DNA from: Lithodes maja
Lineage: Eukaryota; Arthropoda; Malacostraca; Decapoda; Lithodidae
Direction: 5' to 3'
Assembly (NCBI GenBank): GCA_037953745.1
Contig: JBAKBP010010337.1
Span: 1-64,000, forward strand
Length of the DNA: 64,000 nucleotides
In this document: piece by piece, positions 11,887 to 22,459 of the stretch
How positions within the stretch are numbered: the first letter of the stretch is position 1
How the letters are laid out: every line of letters starts with the position of its first letter
Notes under the pieces: model-generated
Told to the model about the DNA's origin: nothing
What the model saw: the letters and a program-made list of their open reading frames with translations, nothing else
Database searches by the model: none
Position numbers and translations under genes: made by a program

Positions 11887-12131
11887 CCGTCCGGCTGGCT
11901 CAGTTGGTAGCGTGCCTAATTCCCATCTTGAAGGTCTCGCGTTCAATCCCCGCTCAGATTGAAAAGTTTTTCTGGGATACAGCCGGCGGTTACCATCTCC
12001 CCATGAGCAAGGGGGATGGGTAATGGTCTCTGGTAGACTAAAGAAAGCCAAGCGCTTGTGAATCCTCGAAGGAGGAGATACGGGCGCTATATAAGTAACC
12101 AGAAGATTATTATTATTATTATTATTATTAT
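11887..12131 (+). mobile_element. tRNA-derived SINE with (ATT)n tail
   Basis: The head reads like a tRNA: A box TGGCTCAGTTGG near 11896 and a B-box-like CGTTCAATCCCC near 11940. The body ends with GCGCTATATAAGT, a 3' end seen in many invertebrate SINEs, then ATT repeats. It interrupts the DIRS-A copy 1 leader, whose uninterrupted form is at about 57520-57550. CCAG on both sides may be a short target duplication, but the microsatellite blurs this. Confidence 0.65.
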
Positions 12132-12535
12132 CTTCTGAATCCTCATAAAGATGAAGCATATCTTTATTAAAGATGAAGTCTTTCAAGTATCCCTTTACAC
12201 CTGAAACACTAGTAAGATTCCGGCATCTTTTTATCCCATAAAAAGTCTAAGCCTATCTTAATCTCTAATCCGGCTTCTCCCAGAAGCCCTCATAGATCGC
12301 CGTCATGAAGGCCGTGATACCCTATTGTATCAATCAATTGTTTGGCAAATTATCGCGAATTGCAAATCAGTTAATATAACCACCCGAAGGTACAACCGCC
12401 GGGTTTTATATGCAATGTCAAACCAATTGTACCTGCCCCAGACCTCTTTGTAAAAAGATCGCCGGGAGGGAAAGACTAAACAAACAAACAGCATTGTTTC
12501 AATGGCTTAATAAAGATTTCAGCATATCTTTTACC

Positions 12536-12561
12536 CATAGACTCCTCTACATAAGGGCTGG
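12536..12561 (+). repeat. P-like element terminal inverted repeat, right end of element
   Basis: 26 bases starting CATAGACTCC and containing ACATAAGG. They pair with 15936-15961 with about three mismatches. The GTCGGC that follows further in also resembles the P terminus. Confidence 0.8.
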
Positions 12562-12933
12562 CGTCGGCCATACTCGGGTCCCGGAACTTGGATCCATTGT
12601 CAGGCCCACAAACTGAGGTCTTATTTTAGTTTTACTGGATATGGGACTTTGTGTTTTTACTCTACAACATCTTATTAACTAGAGCAACCAAGTAAAGGAA
12701 AATAAAACATTTGTTTTTGGTTGATTGACTCATGTCTCTTTCGTGATTGAGCATAATAGGAAAATATACAGTTATAATGAGATAGTTTATAAGAACATGT
12801 ATTATACAAGCAAAGCATCATACCATGACTTACATTAATTAAATATTAGAAGAAATTAAAGTGAAACCTTTGCAAAATATTACTTTACACATAATTTTAC
12901 ATATATCAAAAGTCACATAACACAATAATTAAC

Positions 12934-15488
12934 TTAAACATTAGAAAGTTTCTCTTGTCGCCTTAAGCAGCCTAGTGTACACTCCCGATCGCTTGTATTA
13001 AATACAAAGGCCTTAAACAACACATTACACAATGTCTGGCATGCTCCTGAATGGCTAGCTAAAGGAGCATCTACATAAGACAAGCATTGTTTCAAGTAAT
13101 TGCGACAACACTTTTTCGAGTCTTGAAGAGACATTTGAAGGGTGATGCCACTATGTACAAAGAAGACAGTAGCCAGTGTAGGCATACTCAGCCCACCTCG
13201 ATTAGATTGAGCGCAGTCAAAAACTCTGATGACAAGCATTCCCCAGAATCTACTTCCTGTTGTCCATGTTTATGAGCTAAAAATCCCCCAATGTAGACAA
13301 TTTTATGTTTTAAAGTATCATCTGAATCTAGAAGTAGTTGAGTGTCTTGTAATGTCAGCTCTTCCAGAAGTTGTAAATCACCATCATCTATTGCTGCTGT
13401 ACAAAATTCACAGCTTACTTCTTTGGCTCGGTCAGGAACGATGTCACGTTTCAACAGCTGATGCAACTGCTGTACTTTGGATGCTGCTTGAACATCCCCA
13501 ATGTCAATGTAAAAATTTCCTCCACTACGTTGTCTTGCTTGACCAAAAAACTTTTCTAGGGGATCTTGTGAAAAAACAGCAGGTAGGATGTAAGCAAAAT
13601 CATGGGTTTCAAAAAGATATTGTGCTGCTTCTATGTTATACCTTGTTGTGATGACAAAGGCATCTGCTGTTGACTGTTAGTTTCTTCTCTCTGTCATGCC
13701 CACCAGTCCACCGACAGCTGGATACAACTGTACACATTTCCTGCAGAGCTTTGAAGTTTGTACAGTTTAATGTCCAAGGTTCACGATTGGTCTCGTAAAT
13801 GAACTGCGCTGTACTTGCTTTTATCATTCATAATTTAAACCAATTGGTTACCAGTGTTATGTATATCACTGTTCCATCCTGAAATTTAACAGTTCCTTTA
13901 AGACCTTCAAATGCAGCAATCGTGTTCTCATTGAACACTTGGCAAACTAAGGGCACACTCTGACGTTGCAATGGTTTAGGAAATACTGATGAGCGTGTGA
14001 GTTTTGTCAGACGAAGTGGTGTCTTCTGATCTTCATTGTAAAGAGCTTTAACATCACTCCAACACGCCAAATATTCTGTACCGTCCTTGCTAAAATGTAA
14101 TTCTTGACATTTCTCTGTGATCCAGTTGTTTCTCATATTCTTGAGGATGTGAACATAATCATAGACAAGGAAAACATTTATGCCATCTGGTGCTAGTGTT
14201 AGTTTTCCAGGACCCCCAAGCATTCTGTAAACAGCTTGATTCAGTGGACAGTTGTCACAGACGAACGATACTGGATGGCCACCACTAGCTTTAACAACAT
14301 ATACAGCCTCAAGTAATATTTCCTTCAGTTGAATAGCATTCAGTTTTGATACAGGATGAATTCGTATGATGTACCGTGGTCCTCCATAGTGACAAACAAC
14401 TTCAATAGCAAGAGCAGATGTTGCTAGATTTTCTGGTCCGTTTGTTGCATAGCCTACTATATGCTCTCCTGTAAATCTAAGGGCCTGCTTAAGCTTGACT
14501 TCATCAAACAAAATGTTAACTAACCGCTGTTGTGGCTTCAACTGATCAAAAAGGATTTGGAGACACTTGTCAGCATAAGTGCGAGATAACAATTGGCGAA
14601 TCTGTTTCTCACAAGGAAGACTAATTGCTTTGGAGTTTCTAAGCATTCTATATGCTGCGGGTGATATACAAAACAGTTCTGCTGCAAGAATTAACATAAT
14701 ATGCTTTGTATATCGGCGATTTTTAGGAGGAATAAGAAGGAGTTGTAACTGTGCTTGAATGAACTGAAAACCTTCAATTTCATGAAATTCTGTGATAGAG
14801 TCAAGTTCTGAAATTATTCTTTTTAAGCGGTCAGTATTAGTCGCTTCATGAGTGTTCATAATTTTCACTATTTCTTCAATTTGAGACCACTTACTTACCA
14901 AGCTATTTTTTAGAAGATTCAGTTTACTTTTTGGTATCTCCAAGCCACTTTTCTCTGCTACTACCAGCTGCAGAAAACCAAAAGGAGACTGTACCTCTTT
15001 AAAATGAAGAAACTTATCAACTGCTCTACCATTACCATCTGTCTTAAACATTGTCAGTTCTCTACCATTTTGAATTATATAAAACTCAGGGAAGTGTTTT
15101 CCAATCTCTCCTGCAAATTTGTCATAACTATGCATTTTGTCTTGTTCATTTTCAAATTCAGTTTGTTTTTTAAGTCTTGCTTCACTTGTCACTGTTTTAG
15201 TTAACCTAGGAGCTGACGTAAGTTGTTTGAGGCAAGACTTGGGTACACCTTTAAAAACTGTAGGAGGCTCAGCTGGTCGTTTTCCTCCCCGAACTGTGAC
15301 CCAATCGCAGTCGAAGTGTGAGCACAAATCCATAGTTTCGACCTGTCTCTCAAACTTTCTGGGCTATTTGGCATAGCACTAATCCATGCATGTCGTTCTT
15401 GTTCTTCATTCGGGAAACACACCATAGGACTGTATGGCTCTCCCCTGTAGTTTCCACGACAATTGAATGCAGCACATCTTTTCGGCAT
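12934..15488 (-). pseudogene. P-element-like transposase with N-terminal THAP finger, disrupted
   Basis: The start ATG at 15488 follows a good 3' splice-site-like TTGCTTTACAG, so a 5' intron is likely. MPKRCAAFNC begins a THAP zinc finger (C2CH, DNA binding to the element's ends). A one-base deletion near 15320 breaks the frame exactly at the last Cys-x2-His pair. The next frame (15333-13828) holds the body: LFDEVKLKQALRFTGEHIVGYA with a probable RNase H-fold aspartate, FVCDNCPLNQAVYRML with a second, and YDYVHILKNMRNNW. A TGA at 13830-13828 is followed in frame by a short continuation. C-terminal pieces at 13466-13188 (HKIVYIGGFLAHKH) and 13239-12934 (NRGGLSMPTLATVFF) are in different frames. 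The family is clear and the copy is inactive. Confidence 0.85.
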
Positions 15489-15935
15489 TGTTCCTGTAAA
15501 GCAAAAAAACAAGAATAGTTGTAAAATGGTTATCAGTACATATCAAAGCAACCCGTTGACATCAGCTCAATTCTAATATTTATCAGCTAAATAAGTTGTT
15601 AACACAGATCCTTTTGTGACTGGTAAGTATTTATAAGAAAATTACTTACAATAAGCTGAGAGATAACGAACAACAGAACAAAAATGTGTTGCCTCTAACG
15701 TGTCTCGTGGGTGACTGGCGTCTGGCATCGTCCTGGGCTGTTCGTTTTCTGGCGAGACATTATGTCGCCAATATGGCGGGGATATGGACGATTGTGTGTG
15801 AAATTAAATGCATTTATATGTAAAGTTGTGTTTGTGTACATATTTTTGTGTTTAAGAAAGTCGGAGAGACCACTGCTTTCATGATACTGCTTTTAAGCAA
15901 TGGACCCAAGTTTCAAACTCTGAGAGTGCTCGTTT

Positions 15936-15961
15936 CCAGTCCTTATGTAAAGGGGTCTATG
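15936..15961 (-). repeat. P-like element terminal inverted repeat, left end of element
   Basis: Reverse complement begins CATAGACCCC and contains ACATAAGG. It is the partner of 12536-12561 and is directly followed by the CTTTTACC duplication. Confidence 0.8.
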
Positions 15962-15969
15962 CTTTTACC

Positions 15970-18900
15970 TGTCCAAAAGAATTAAGCATAACTTCTGAAT
16001 CCTCGTAAAGATGAAGCATATCTTTATTAAAGATGAAGTCTTTCAAGTATCCCTTTACACTTGAAACACTAGTAAGATTCAGGCATCTATTTATCCCATA
16101 AAAAGTCTAAGCCTATCTTAATCTCTAATCCGGCTTCTCCCAGAAGCCCTCATAGATTACCGTCTTGGAGGCCGTGATACCCTATTGTATCAATCAACTG
16201 TTTGGCAAATTATCGCGAATCGCAAATCCGTTAATATAACCACCCGAAGGTACAACCGTCGGGTTTTATATGCAATGTCAAACCAATTATACCTGCCCCA
16301 GACCTCTTTGTAAAAAGGTCACCGGGAGGGAAAGACCAAACAAACAGACAGCATTGTTTCAATGGCTTTGAAAAGCAGAGAAAACCATGTCCAACAGGTG
16401 TCAGCATGATCACCTAGATAACTGTGTGGAGCCCCCCTCGACGGGAATAACCCAGGAAGCCTGATCCCAGGCTCGACCATAGAAAACGCAGTTTCTGATG
16501 AGCCCTCAAGCGACCAAACTCGTCGGGGTAACTTACCTATTTTAGCCATCCTGACTAAAACTCGGTAAACAAAAACGGTGTTCTCGGAGCAACGAGAAAA
16601 ACGCCGGAAAGGTAACCCACACTAAACGAGACATTACAGGAGGGCGTAATGCATAACGCAATGAATAACACAGGAAGCCTGATCCCAGGCTCGACCACAG
16701 AAAACGCAGTTTCAGATGAGCCCTCAAGCGACCAAACTCGTCGGGGTAACTTACCTATTTTAGCCATCCTGACTAAAACTCGGTAAACAAAAACGGTGTT
16801 CTCGGAGCAACGAGAAAAACGCCGGAAAGGTAACCCACACCAAACCAGACATTTTAACACATTTTATACAAAGGGTGTGCGCAAAAATAGGGATACCTGA
16901 ACAGGAGGGCGTAATGCATAAAGCAAAAACCGAGGCAAAGGTAGCCATGACAGAGACTGGTGGGAAACTTACTCCAGGTTCTGCATAGACCCGCCGGGAC
17001 CCAGCTCTGGAAAAAAAGAAAATTTCCAGGAATTAATGCTCATAAGGTTAACCCAATCATGTTCGCACACAAGTGTTAAATAACCCGCCGGGTAACGAGA
17101 CGTAATACTCAACGACTACAGCTCGCTACGTGGTGGGGTTTCCTAAGTAAAAGATTTCAGAATATCTTAATTTGTCCAAAAGATTTATGAATACCCTCTG
17201 ACATAATATATAAAGACCAGCATGGCGTTTATAACTGATTAAGTCTTTCCGGTGGTGTTTGTTTCAAGATTCAATTTTGGAGAAAAAAAACTAAAAAAAG
17301 ACGCCGGCCCCCGAATTATCTCGTAGATCAAAAACTAGGAAGCCTGACAAATATACGAGATCTAACTTCTCCCGAAGTATCTTTTTAGATCGCCGTATGT
17401 TGAAGGCGGCGATACAAAACGTATCCCTCAATTGTCTGGTTAACTAACTGAATTGTAAATTCGTTATTCCCATCCTTTCAAGGAGCACCCGCCGGGTGTG
17501 AATATTAGTTTAAAAAACGTTAACCCCAATTGTGCCCTAAAGCGCCGTATGTTGAAGGAGGCGATACACAATGCATCCCTCAATTGTCTGGTCAACTAAA
17601 CTGAATTTTTGCAAATTCGGTCATCCCACCCTTCCAGGTTGCACCCGCCGGGTGATATAAAGTTTTAAAAGTTAACCCCAATTGTTCCTATCCCCACTTC
17701 TTTGTAAAAGATCGCCGGGGAGGAAATACAACAACAGCATAGTTTTATATTGGCTTTGCAAAACCGAAAAAACTACAAACAACACGTGTCCGTATGAACA
17801 CTGTTAGATGGGTACAGCCAACCCGCCGGGAATCATAAGGAGCCTGAAACAGGCACCCCAGAGACGCAGTCCTGGGGAGCCACAGACACCCACTCGCCGG
17901 GGAAACAAGCCTGTTTGAAACCACGCGTGGCCAAAACTCGGCAACCAGCCGGGGTTATCAAGGTGAAACCGAGAAAAACCCGCCGGAAAAAACCCACCCC
18001 GTCCAGATACCATCTGAACGCAACACCGGACCGAGGCGTAGCCAAAACACAACTAACGCCAGGCCCAACATAGTCCGTGGAATTAGCCAATACACAACTA
18101 ACCCAGGACACATAAATAGTCTGTGGAATTAGCCAATACACAACTAAACCAGGACACACATGACACAGTAGTACATATTTAGAAAATAAATCAATAACAC
18201 TTGTATATGTGGTAAAGCTACGAGAGGCTGGCTAGGCCTAGGCAGACGGATAACAGTAACATGTCGGAATATAAACAAAAAGCACTGAATTATATAACAG
18301 GAACCACCGCCAACACACCACTGTAGCAAATACTTCCGGCAAAGGGAAGAACTGACTCGGGATCCAGAAAAAACTTCACTAAGTGAAGAAAAATACGCTG
18401 GGAACGTCAGCAAAAATACGCTACCTCATCAAAAAGATAAAAGGAAGCAATAACGCGTAATGAAAGCCGCCTGCATCACAAAGCTTAGCTAACTGTGAAA
18501 AAGTTCACCTGTCCACAACAGGACCACGAGGGTACATCCGAAATAGATGCCCCAAACACACGACCCAAAATACACTGCACTGCGGGCAACCAGCCCAGGA
18601 CACTCCTGCTACGCATATCCTAACCTTACTCGATACATCCCGGAGTAAACAAATGAGAAAAAACTCACTAGGGACGCAGCAAATGCGGAACCAGCGGAGC
18701 GTGGAGAGACATGTCCGGGCCGGCTGATCGCAGAGCAGAGAAGGAAGAATGACGCCTGAATCAGCGTCTGGTCAAAGATCCACACAAGTACATCCACGAT
18801 ATGATGGAAAGCTTATTGGATAGTTATTCTTATTTTCTTTTTGTTTTTTGTTTTTTTTTACGAAGTTTTTTCGTAGTGAGAACCCAATTCATAATGACTG

Positions 18901-18982
18901 AAGCCATGAGTGAGGTCGCGTGCACTCATGATGAAGGCTCCTCAGATTTTAAATGCTCTGCGCGGTAGATTCAAACTACGGC
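15970..18982 (-). repeat. DIRS-A leader, copy 1 proximal part
   Basis: Non-coding leader of DIRS-A, read on the minus strand and matching 29550-32392 and 51250-57560 on the plus strand. It includes two tandem copies of a unit of about 219 bp whose marker ATGGCTAAAATAGGTAAGT lies at 16549 and 16767. The motif CCCGGCG (CGCCGGG on the plus strand) recurs throughout. The TACGAA/TTCGTA hairpin is at 18859-18875. No protein-coding signal is credible: the open frames here lack ATG starts. Confidence 0.75.
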
Positions 18983-20866
18983 TGTAACGTCCTGGGATAT
19001 ATAAACACTGGGCTCTTTCTATTGGACTAGGTATGCGGCAACAACGGAAAACGCTAGGTCCAACCCTTATCTATAAACCCAGGCAACAAACCACCCTAAA
19101 CCGTCAAGAGTCCTGCCTGGACAACGAGGTATCCTATGACTCGGTTACAGGGTGCACGCACTATAGACTGCTGATAGTCAAGCAGGCTATATAAAAGATC
19201 ACACAATTAAGTTGACTTAAAGCTTCAAGGAAAAGATAGATTACGGAATTAAATTGCAGAAACAATTTAATAACAAACTAGAAGAAAGTACATTTAACGT
19301 TACGTTAATTAATACAACTAATCACCCCTGCGTGAAAGAAGGTGAAAGCAAACAGTCCTCAAAACATCGTACAGGTAGACAAGATGCGGGTTTCTAAACT
19401 GCATGTGGCTACTGTAGGATCTGATGCTTAGCAAAGAAAGTGCGTTACGGATTTAGAGAACTCTTAACTCATAAGCAGGAATAAATACTAGTGATAGGCC
19501 ATACAGTGTATAATGGCATAGGTATAATTAAATAAAGGCAGCAACTCGCAACATACCACATACAGGTGTGCTTCTCACTCTTAGTCAGGCAAGCCTGCTC
19601 GGACAGAGTCTCTAAGCCACACCCTGACTCACAATGCTCACAAAAACGGTAAACTGTGGCACAATAACAAGCATACAGAGATAATAAACCCTTAGCTGTT
19701 AATCTGCCAGGTGGCAGAGGTCTAGCCGGAAGGATATAGGCTTCGGATACCCGGGCTGAGCCACCTGCTCTAGCCTAGGGATGTTCCCAGGTCTGTGCGC
19801 CAAATTACTCTAATTGAAAGGGTGCTCTCTTGAGAGACTCAGATCGCAAGTATCTGACTCTCTCCTGGCGACCCTAAAACAAAAGCAAGACGTGCCAGCG
19901 CAGTGCTGAGTGGACTAGGCAAGGGCCCTCACACAACACAACACTAGACACAAAGGGACACAGACAAGAAAATGCCCCCAGACTCCCACGGGTATCCTAG
20001 TAAAGTTGTGCGGGTCCACAGGACTCGCACCAGCAGACTTTACTTAAAGGATCGCAAAAAGCCTCCCCTCCGGTCTAGCCCCTGCTAACCTGACACAAGA
20101 ACACACTAGCAAGCATGAAACCACCAAATATGAGACAACAAAAAAGCTTCCTACGTCTCATTAACAATTACGTCTCTGCATAAGGCCCAAAATCCTATCT
20201 AATTATCTGAGAGCTCGTCGTTAATACAATAATAGATATAAGGTCTAGCAAGGGGATGGGATAATTAAATAGATTGGTGAAGTAGTGGAAAGAAGGTATA
20301 CAAAGTAAGAGAGAAAGTTTCTAAGTGGGGTTGAGAGGGATAGATATCAAGGGGGTCCGAAGGGTACGACAGTGAGGTGAGCTCTGAGTCTTGAATCTAT
20401 CTGGACCCCGCCCTAGGCATGCAGAATACATCCCATGCTTGGCAACACTCAACACAGTTGCCGGGTCAAAATCCTCTATCCCGTGCGTGAGTCGAAACTA
20501 AGCCTAACGTTGCAATCAAATGCATATGGCAACATCAGGCTCGTCCCAAGCTAGACTCTCCGCGCGAAGCAACGTCCCCCAGCCGGTCTCTCTCTCCCGC
20601 TCGTCTCCTCCCGCCCTCACTAGACTTACATCTTATATATTATAATGAAACAATCAACTATCGAGAATAAAATATACTAAGATGCGTTGGTTAAGAATAA
20701 GGGCAGCTACAAGCTGTGAAACAACATGAGAATATCCCAGACATTAGTTACATTGTCGTAGGATATATACTAAGGAAAAGCCGGCCAGCCGGCTGCCACC
20801 AGCCGGTTTCTAAACGGCTGGGCAGCCGCGCATGCCCGCACGTGGCTACTATGCAGAAGTGTCACA
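18983..20866 (-). mobile_element. Solo LTR (1,884 bp) with 4-bp target duplication
   Basis: The insert begins TGTAACG and ends GTGTCACA, and CGGC is present on both sides (18979-18982 and 20867-20870). Removing it with one CGGC restores the DIRS-A sequence ACTACGGCGGATTAG exactly. TG...CA ends plus a 4-bp duplication are those of a Ty3/Gypsy LTR. Read on the minus strand it resembles the G1/G3 LTRs in length and in places, for example the block GCCAGGAGAGA (near 19865) also seen near 59241. It is a third, diverged LTR family left by LTR-LTR recombination. Confidence 0.85.
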
Positions 20867-20940
20867 CGGCGGATTAGTGTTTGAAGAGGATGCCTTATGT
20901 AATAGGCATGTTCGTCAATGATGGAGGGGCCACTAATAAA

Positions 20941-21780
20941 TATACCGTTTGGTATTACTATTAATAACATAATACCGAACATTTCACCTAATCTCAACAC
21001 TGACTGGGTCATAATTGGGCTTAAAGTGAGTGAACAGTAAAAGTCTTGGAGTAAATATTGCCAAAATTAAGCCTAGTCAATTTAGACCCCTTACACACTC
21101 CATCTACAAGAACAAAGCCTTAAACATCGCCGCTCTCCGCCTCAGAACAGGACACACCAGACTGGGGGGGGGGGGGGGGGGGGCATATGTACAGGATGGG
21201 ACTGCGAGAGATGAAAATTGTCCGTACTGCCTCACTCCAGAGACAGTGGAGCATTATCTACTCCACTTCCACAGACACTACAGTGCCCGCACCCAACTCA
21301 GAAGTGTAGTAAACCAACAAGGAGGAACATTCAACATCAAGCACATCCTAGGTGGAGGAGACCTACCACAGCACAGCAAACATGTCATCGCATCAGCACT
21401 AGGAACCTACTGTACATCAGAACAACAAACAAAATCACAAGCATATAAAATTACCACCCAACTAAACAACCATCCCACACACAGTATACCAACAGAATAC
21501 ACATAGAACAGTACTGTACTGTACCACCACTGATCATCATCATCATCATCTCTGACCTCACCCTCACCTTGACTTAAATCACCCTGACCTCAAAAGATGA
21601 CGACAAACTTATCTCCTAAATAATATAAAATTTCACCTTTAGTAGGCCTACCTCTCCTAACCCCTATTATACTAACACAATTTTCCTTTGCATCCCTATT
21701 AAAACGCCTGTGCAGTAATCTGGAGACACCGCAACCCTCCAAGCAAACTGCACATTCAACAATAAGAAGAAGAAGAGAAT
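20941..21780 (+). mobile_element. 5'-truncated LINE, 3' end
   Basis: Starts at the DIRS-A terminus and shares 20962-21097 with 4341-4476. It holds the C-terminal LINE frame at 21030-21506, then a CAT microsatellite near 21537, a 3' untranslated region and a GAA/ATAAT-rich tail near 21765-21790. A run of about 18 G at 21164-21182 interrupts the coding part. Confidence 0.6.
21030..21506 (+). pseudogene. LINE ORF2 C-terminal fragment (RNase H/zinc-knuckle end)
   Basis: The words ALRLRTGHTRL and then DENCPYCLTPETVEHYLLHFHRHYSAR are the conserved end of the ORF2 protein in I/Jockey-type LINEs. There the tail after RNase H carries a Cys-x2-Cys...His...Cys knuckle. Here the last cysteine is replaced by phenylalanine (HYLLHF). 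A poly-glycine stretch comes from the homopolymeric G run, which probably replaced a few residues after GHTRL. The endonuclease and RT domains are missing. It is a dead 5'-truncated copy. Confidence 0.65.
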
Positions 21781-22459
21781 AATAATGTTACCACTGAACA
21801 TATGAATAATAACACATAGAGAGGATAAGTCTCAAATCACAATAAATAAAGTCCTGATATAAACATACAAGCTCTCAAATATGGCTTGGAAAAGTGTAAA
21901 TAATAGTTACTGCGATGTTATAAGCGTAGCACTGATAAGTATGGACAATAGGACAGTATTTTATTTATAAACGAACAATAAGTCTAAGTGACTTGAACAG
22001 GTAATTAAACTGAATTAACTCAAAGAGTCATAAATATGAATCATGAATTCATAAACTTGTGATAAATATAATAGTCAGATTTACGTGACTGAGAAGCAAT
22101 TACTCGCGACTTGAACTAATCACTATTGGACTTGTACCCTGATGACACATAGCGTATAAACTAAGGTCTGAGTAAGCGTTCAAGTTGACGTGTAAGTGTA
22201 TGTACAGTATTTATAACCGGATAAACCTTTGTATATTTCCACATTAATAAATACAGGAGCCTGTATCCGTAAAAGTATATAAACACTTTCCGACCGATAG
22301 AAGTGTGTATTGTTCTCCCGAAGCGGAAGGGAAGAATGGAAAATCTTCTTTAATTACGTTAGCACTTGGTGAACCTTATCATACCTCAATCTAGACCCTC
22401 ACAACAATCATCGTTACCATTACGAACAAAAGAAACACTTAAATGATTTAATAGTAGAG
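21781..22459. other. AT-rich, no recognised feature
   Basis: No open frame, repeat or RNA gene that I can support. It may include 5' untranslated sequence of the LINE that follows. Confidence 0.4.

Larger units (their letters stand above)
12536..15961 (-). mobile_element. P-like DNA transposon, complete with termini
   Basis: 3,426 bases flanked by a perfect 8-bp direct repeat CTTTTACC (12528-12535 and 15962-15969). The uninterrupted leader occurs elsewhere in DIRS-A. The termini are inverted repeats of about 26 bp, CATAGACTCC.. and CATAGACCCC.., both followed by ACATAAGG. The CAT start, the ACATAAGG core and the 8-bp duplication all match the Drosophila P element. The minus strand encodes a THAP-domain P transposase, now broken. 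It sits between two tandem copies of a DIRS-A leader segment (12132-12527 and 15970-16380). Confidence 0.88.
6340..20940 (-). mobile_element. DIRS-like retroelement, DIRS-A copy 1 (nested host of four insertions)
   Basis: Both ends carry the same 37 bases in inverted orientation (6340-6376 and 20904-20940), beginning TTTATTAGTGGCCCC. Inverted terminal repeats plus a tyrosine recombinase are the hallmark of DIRS retroelements. Reading on the minus strand the order is a long repetitive non-coding leader, gag (10759 onward), RT with RNase H (9283-7942), then tyrosine recombinase (7685-7069). Removing the solo LTR, the P-like element, the SINE and the TTAA insert leaves about 8.4 kb. All coding parts are frame-broken, so this copy is dead. 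No methyltransferase domain was recognised. Confidence 0.8.
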
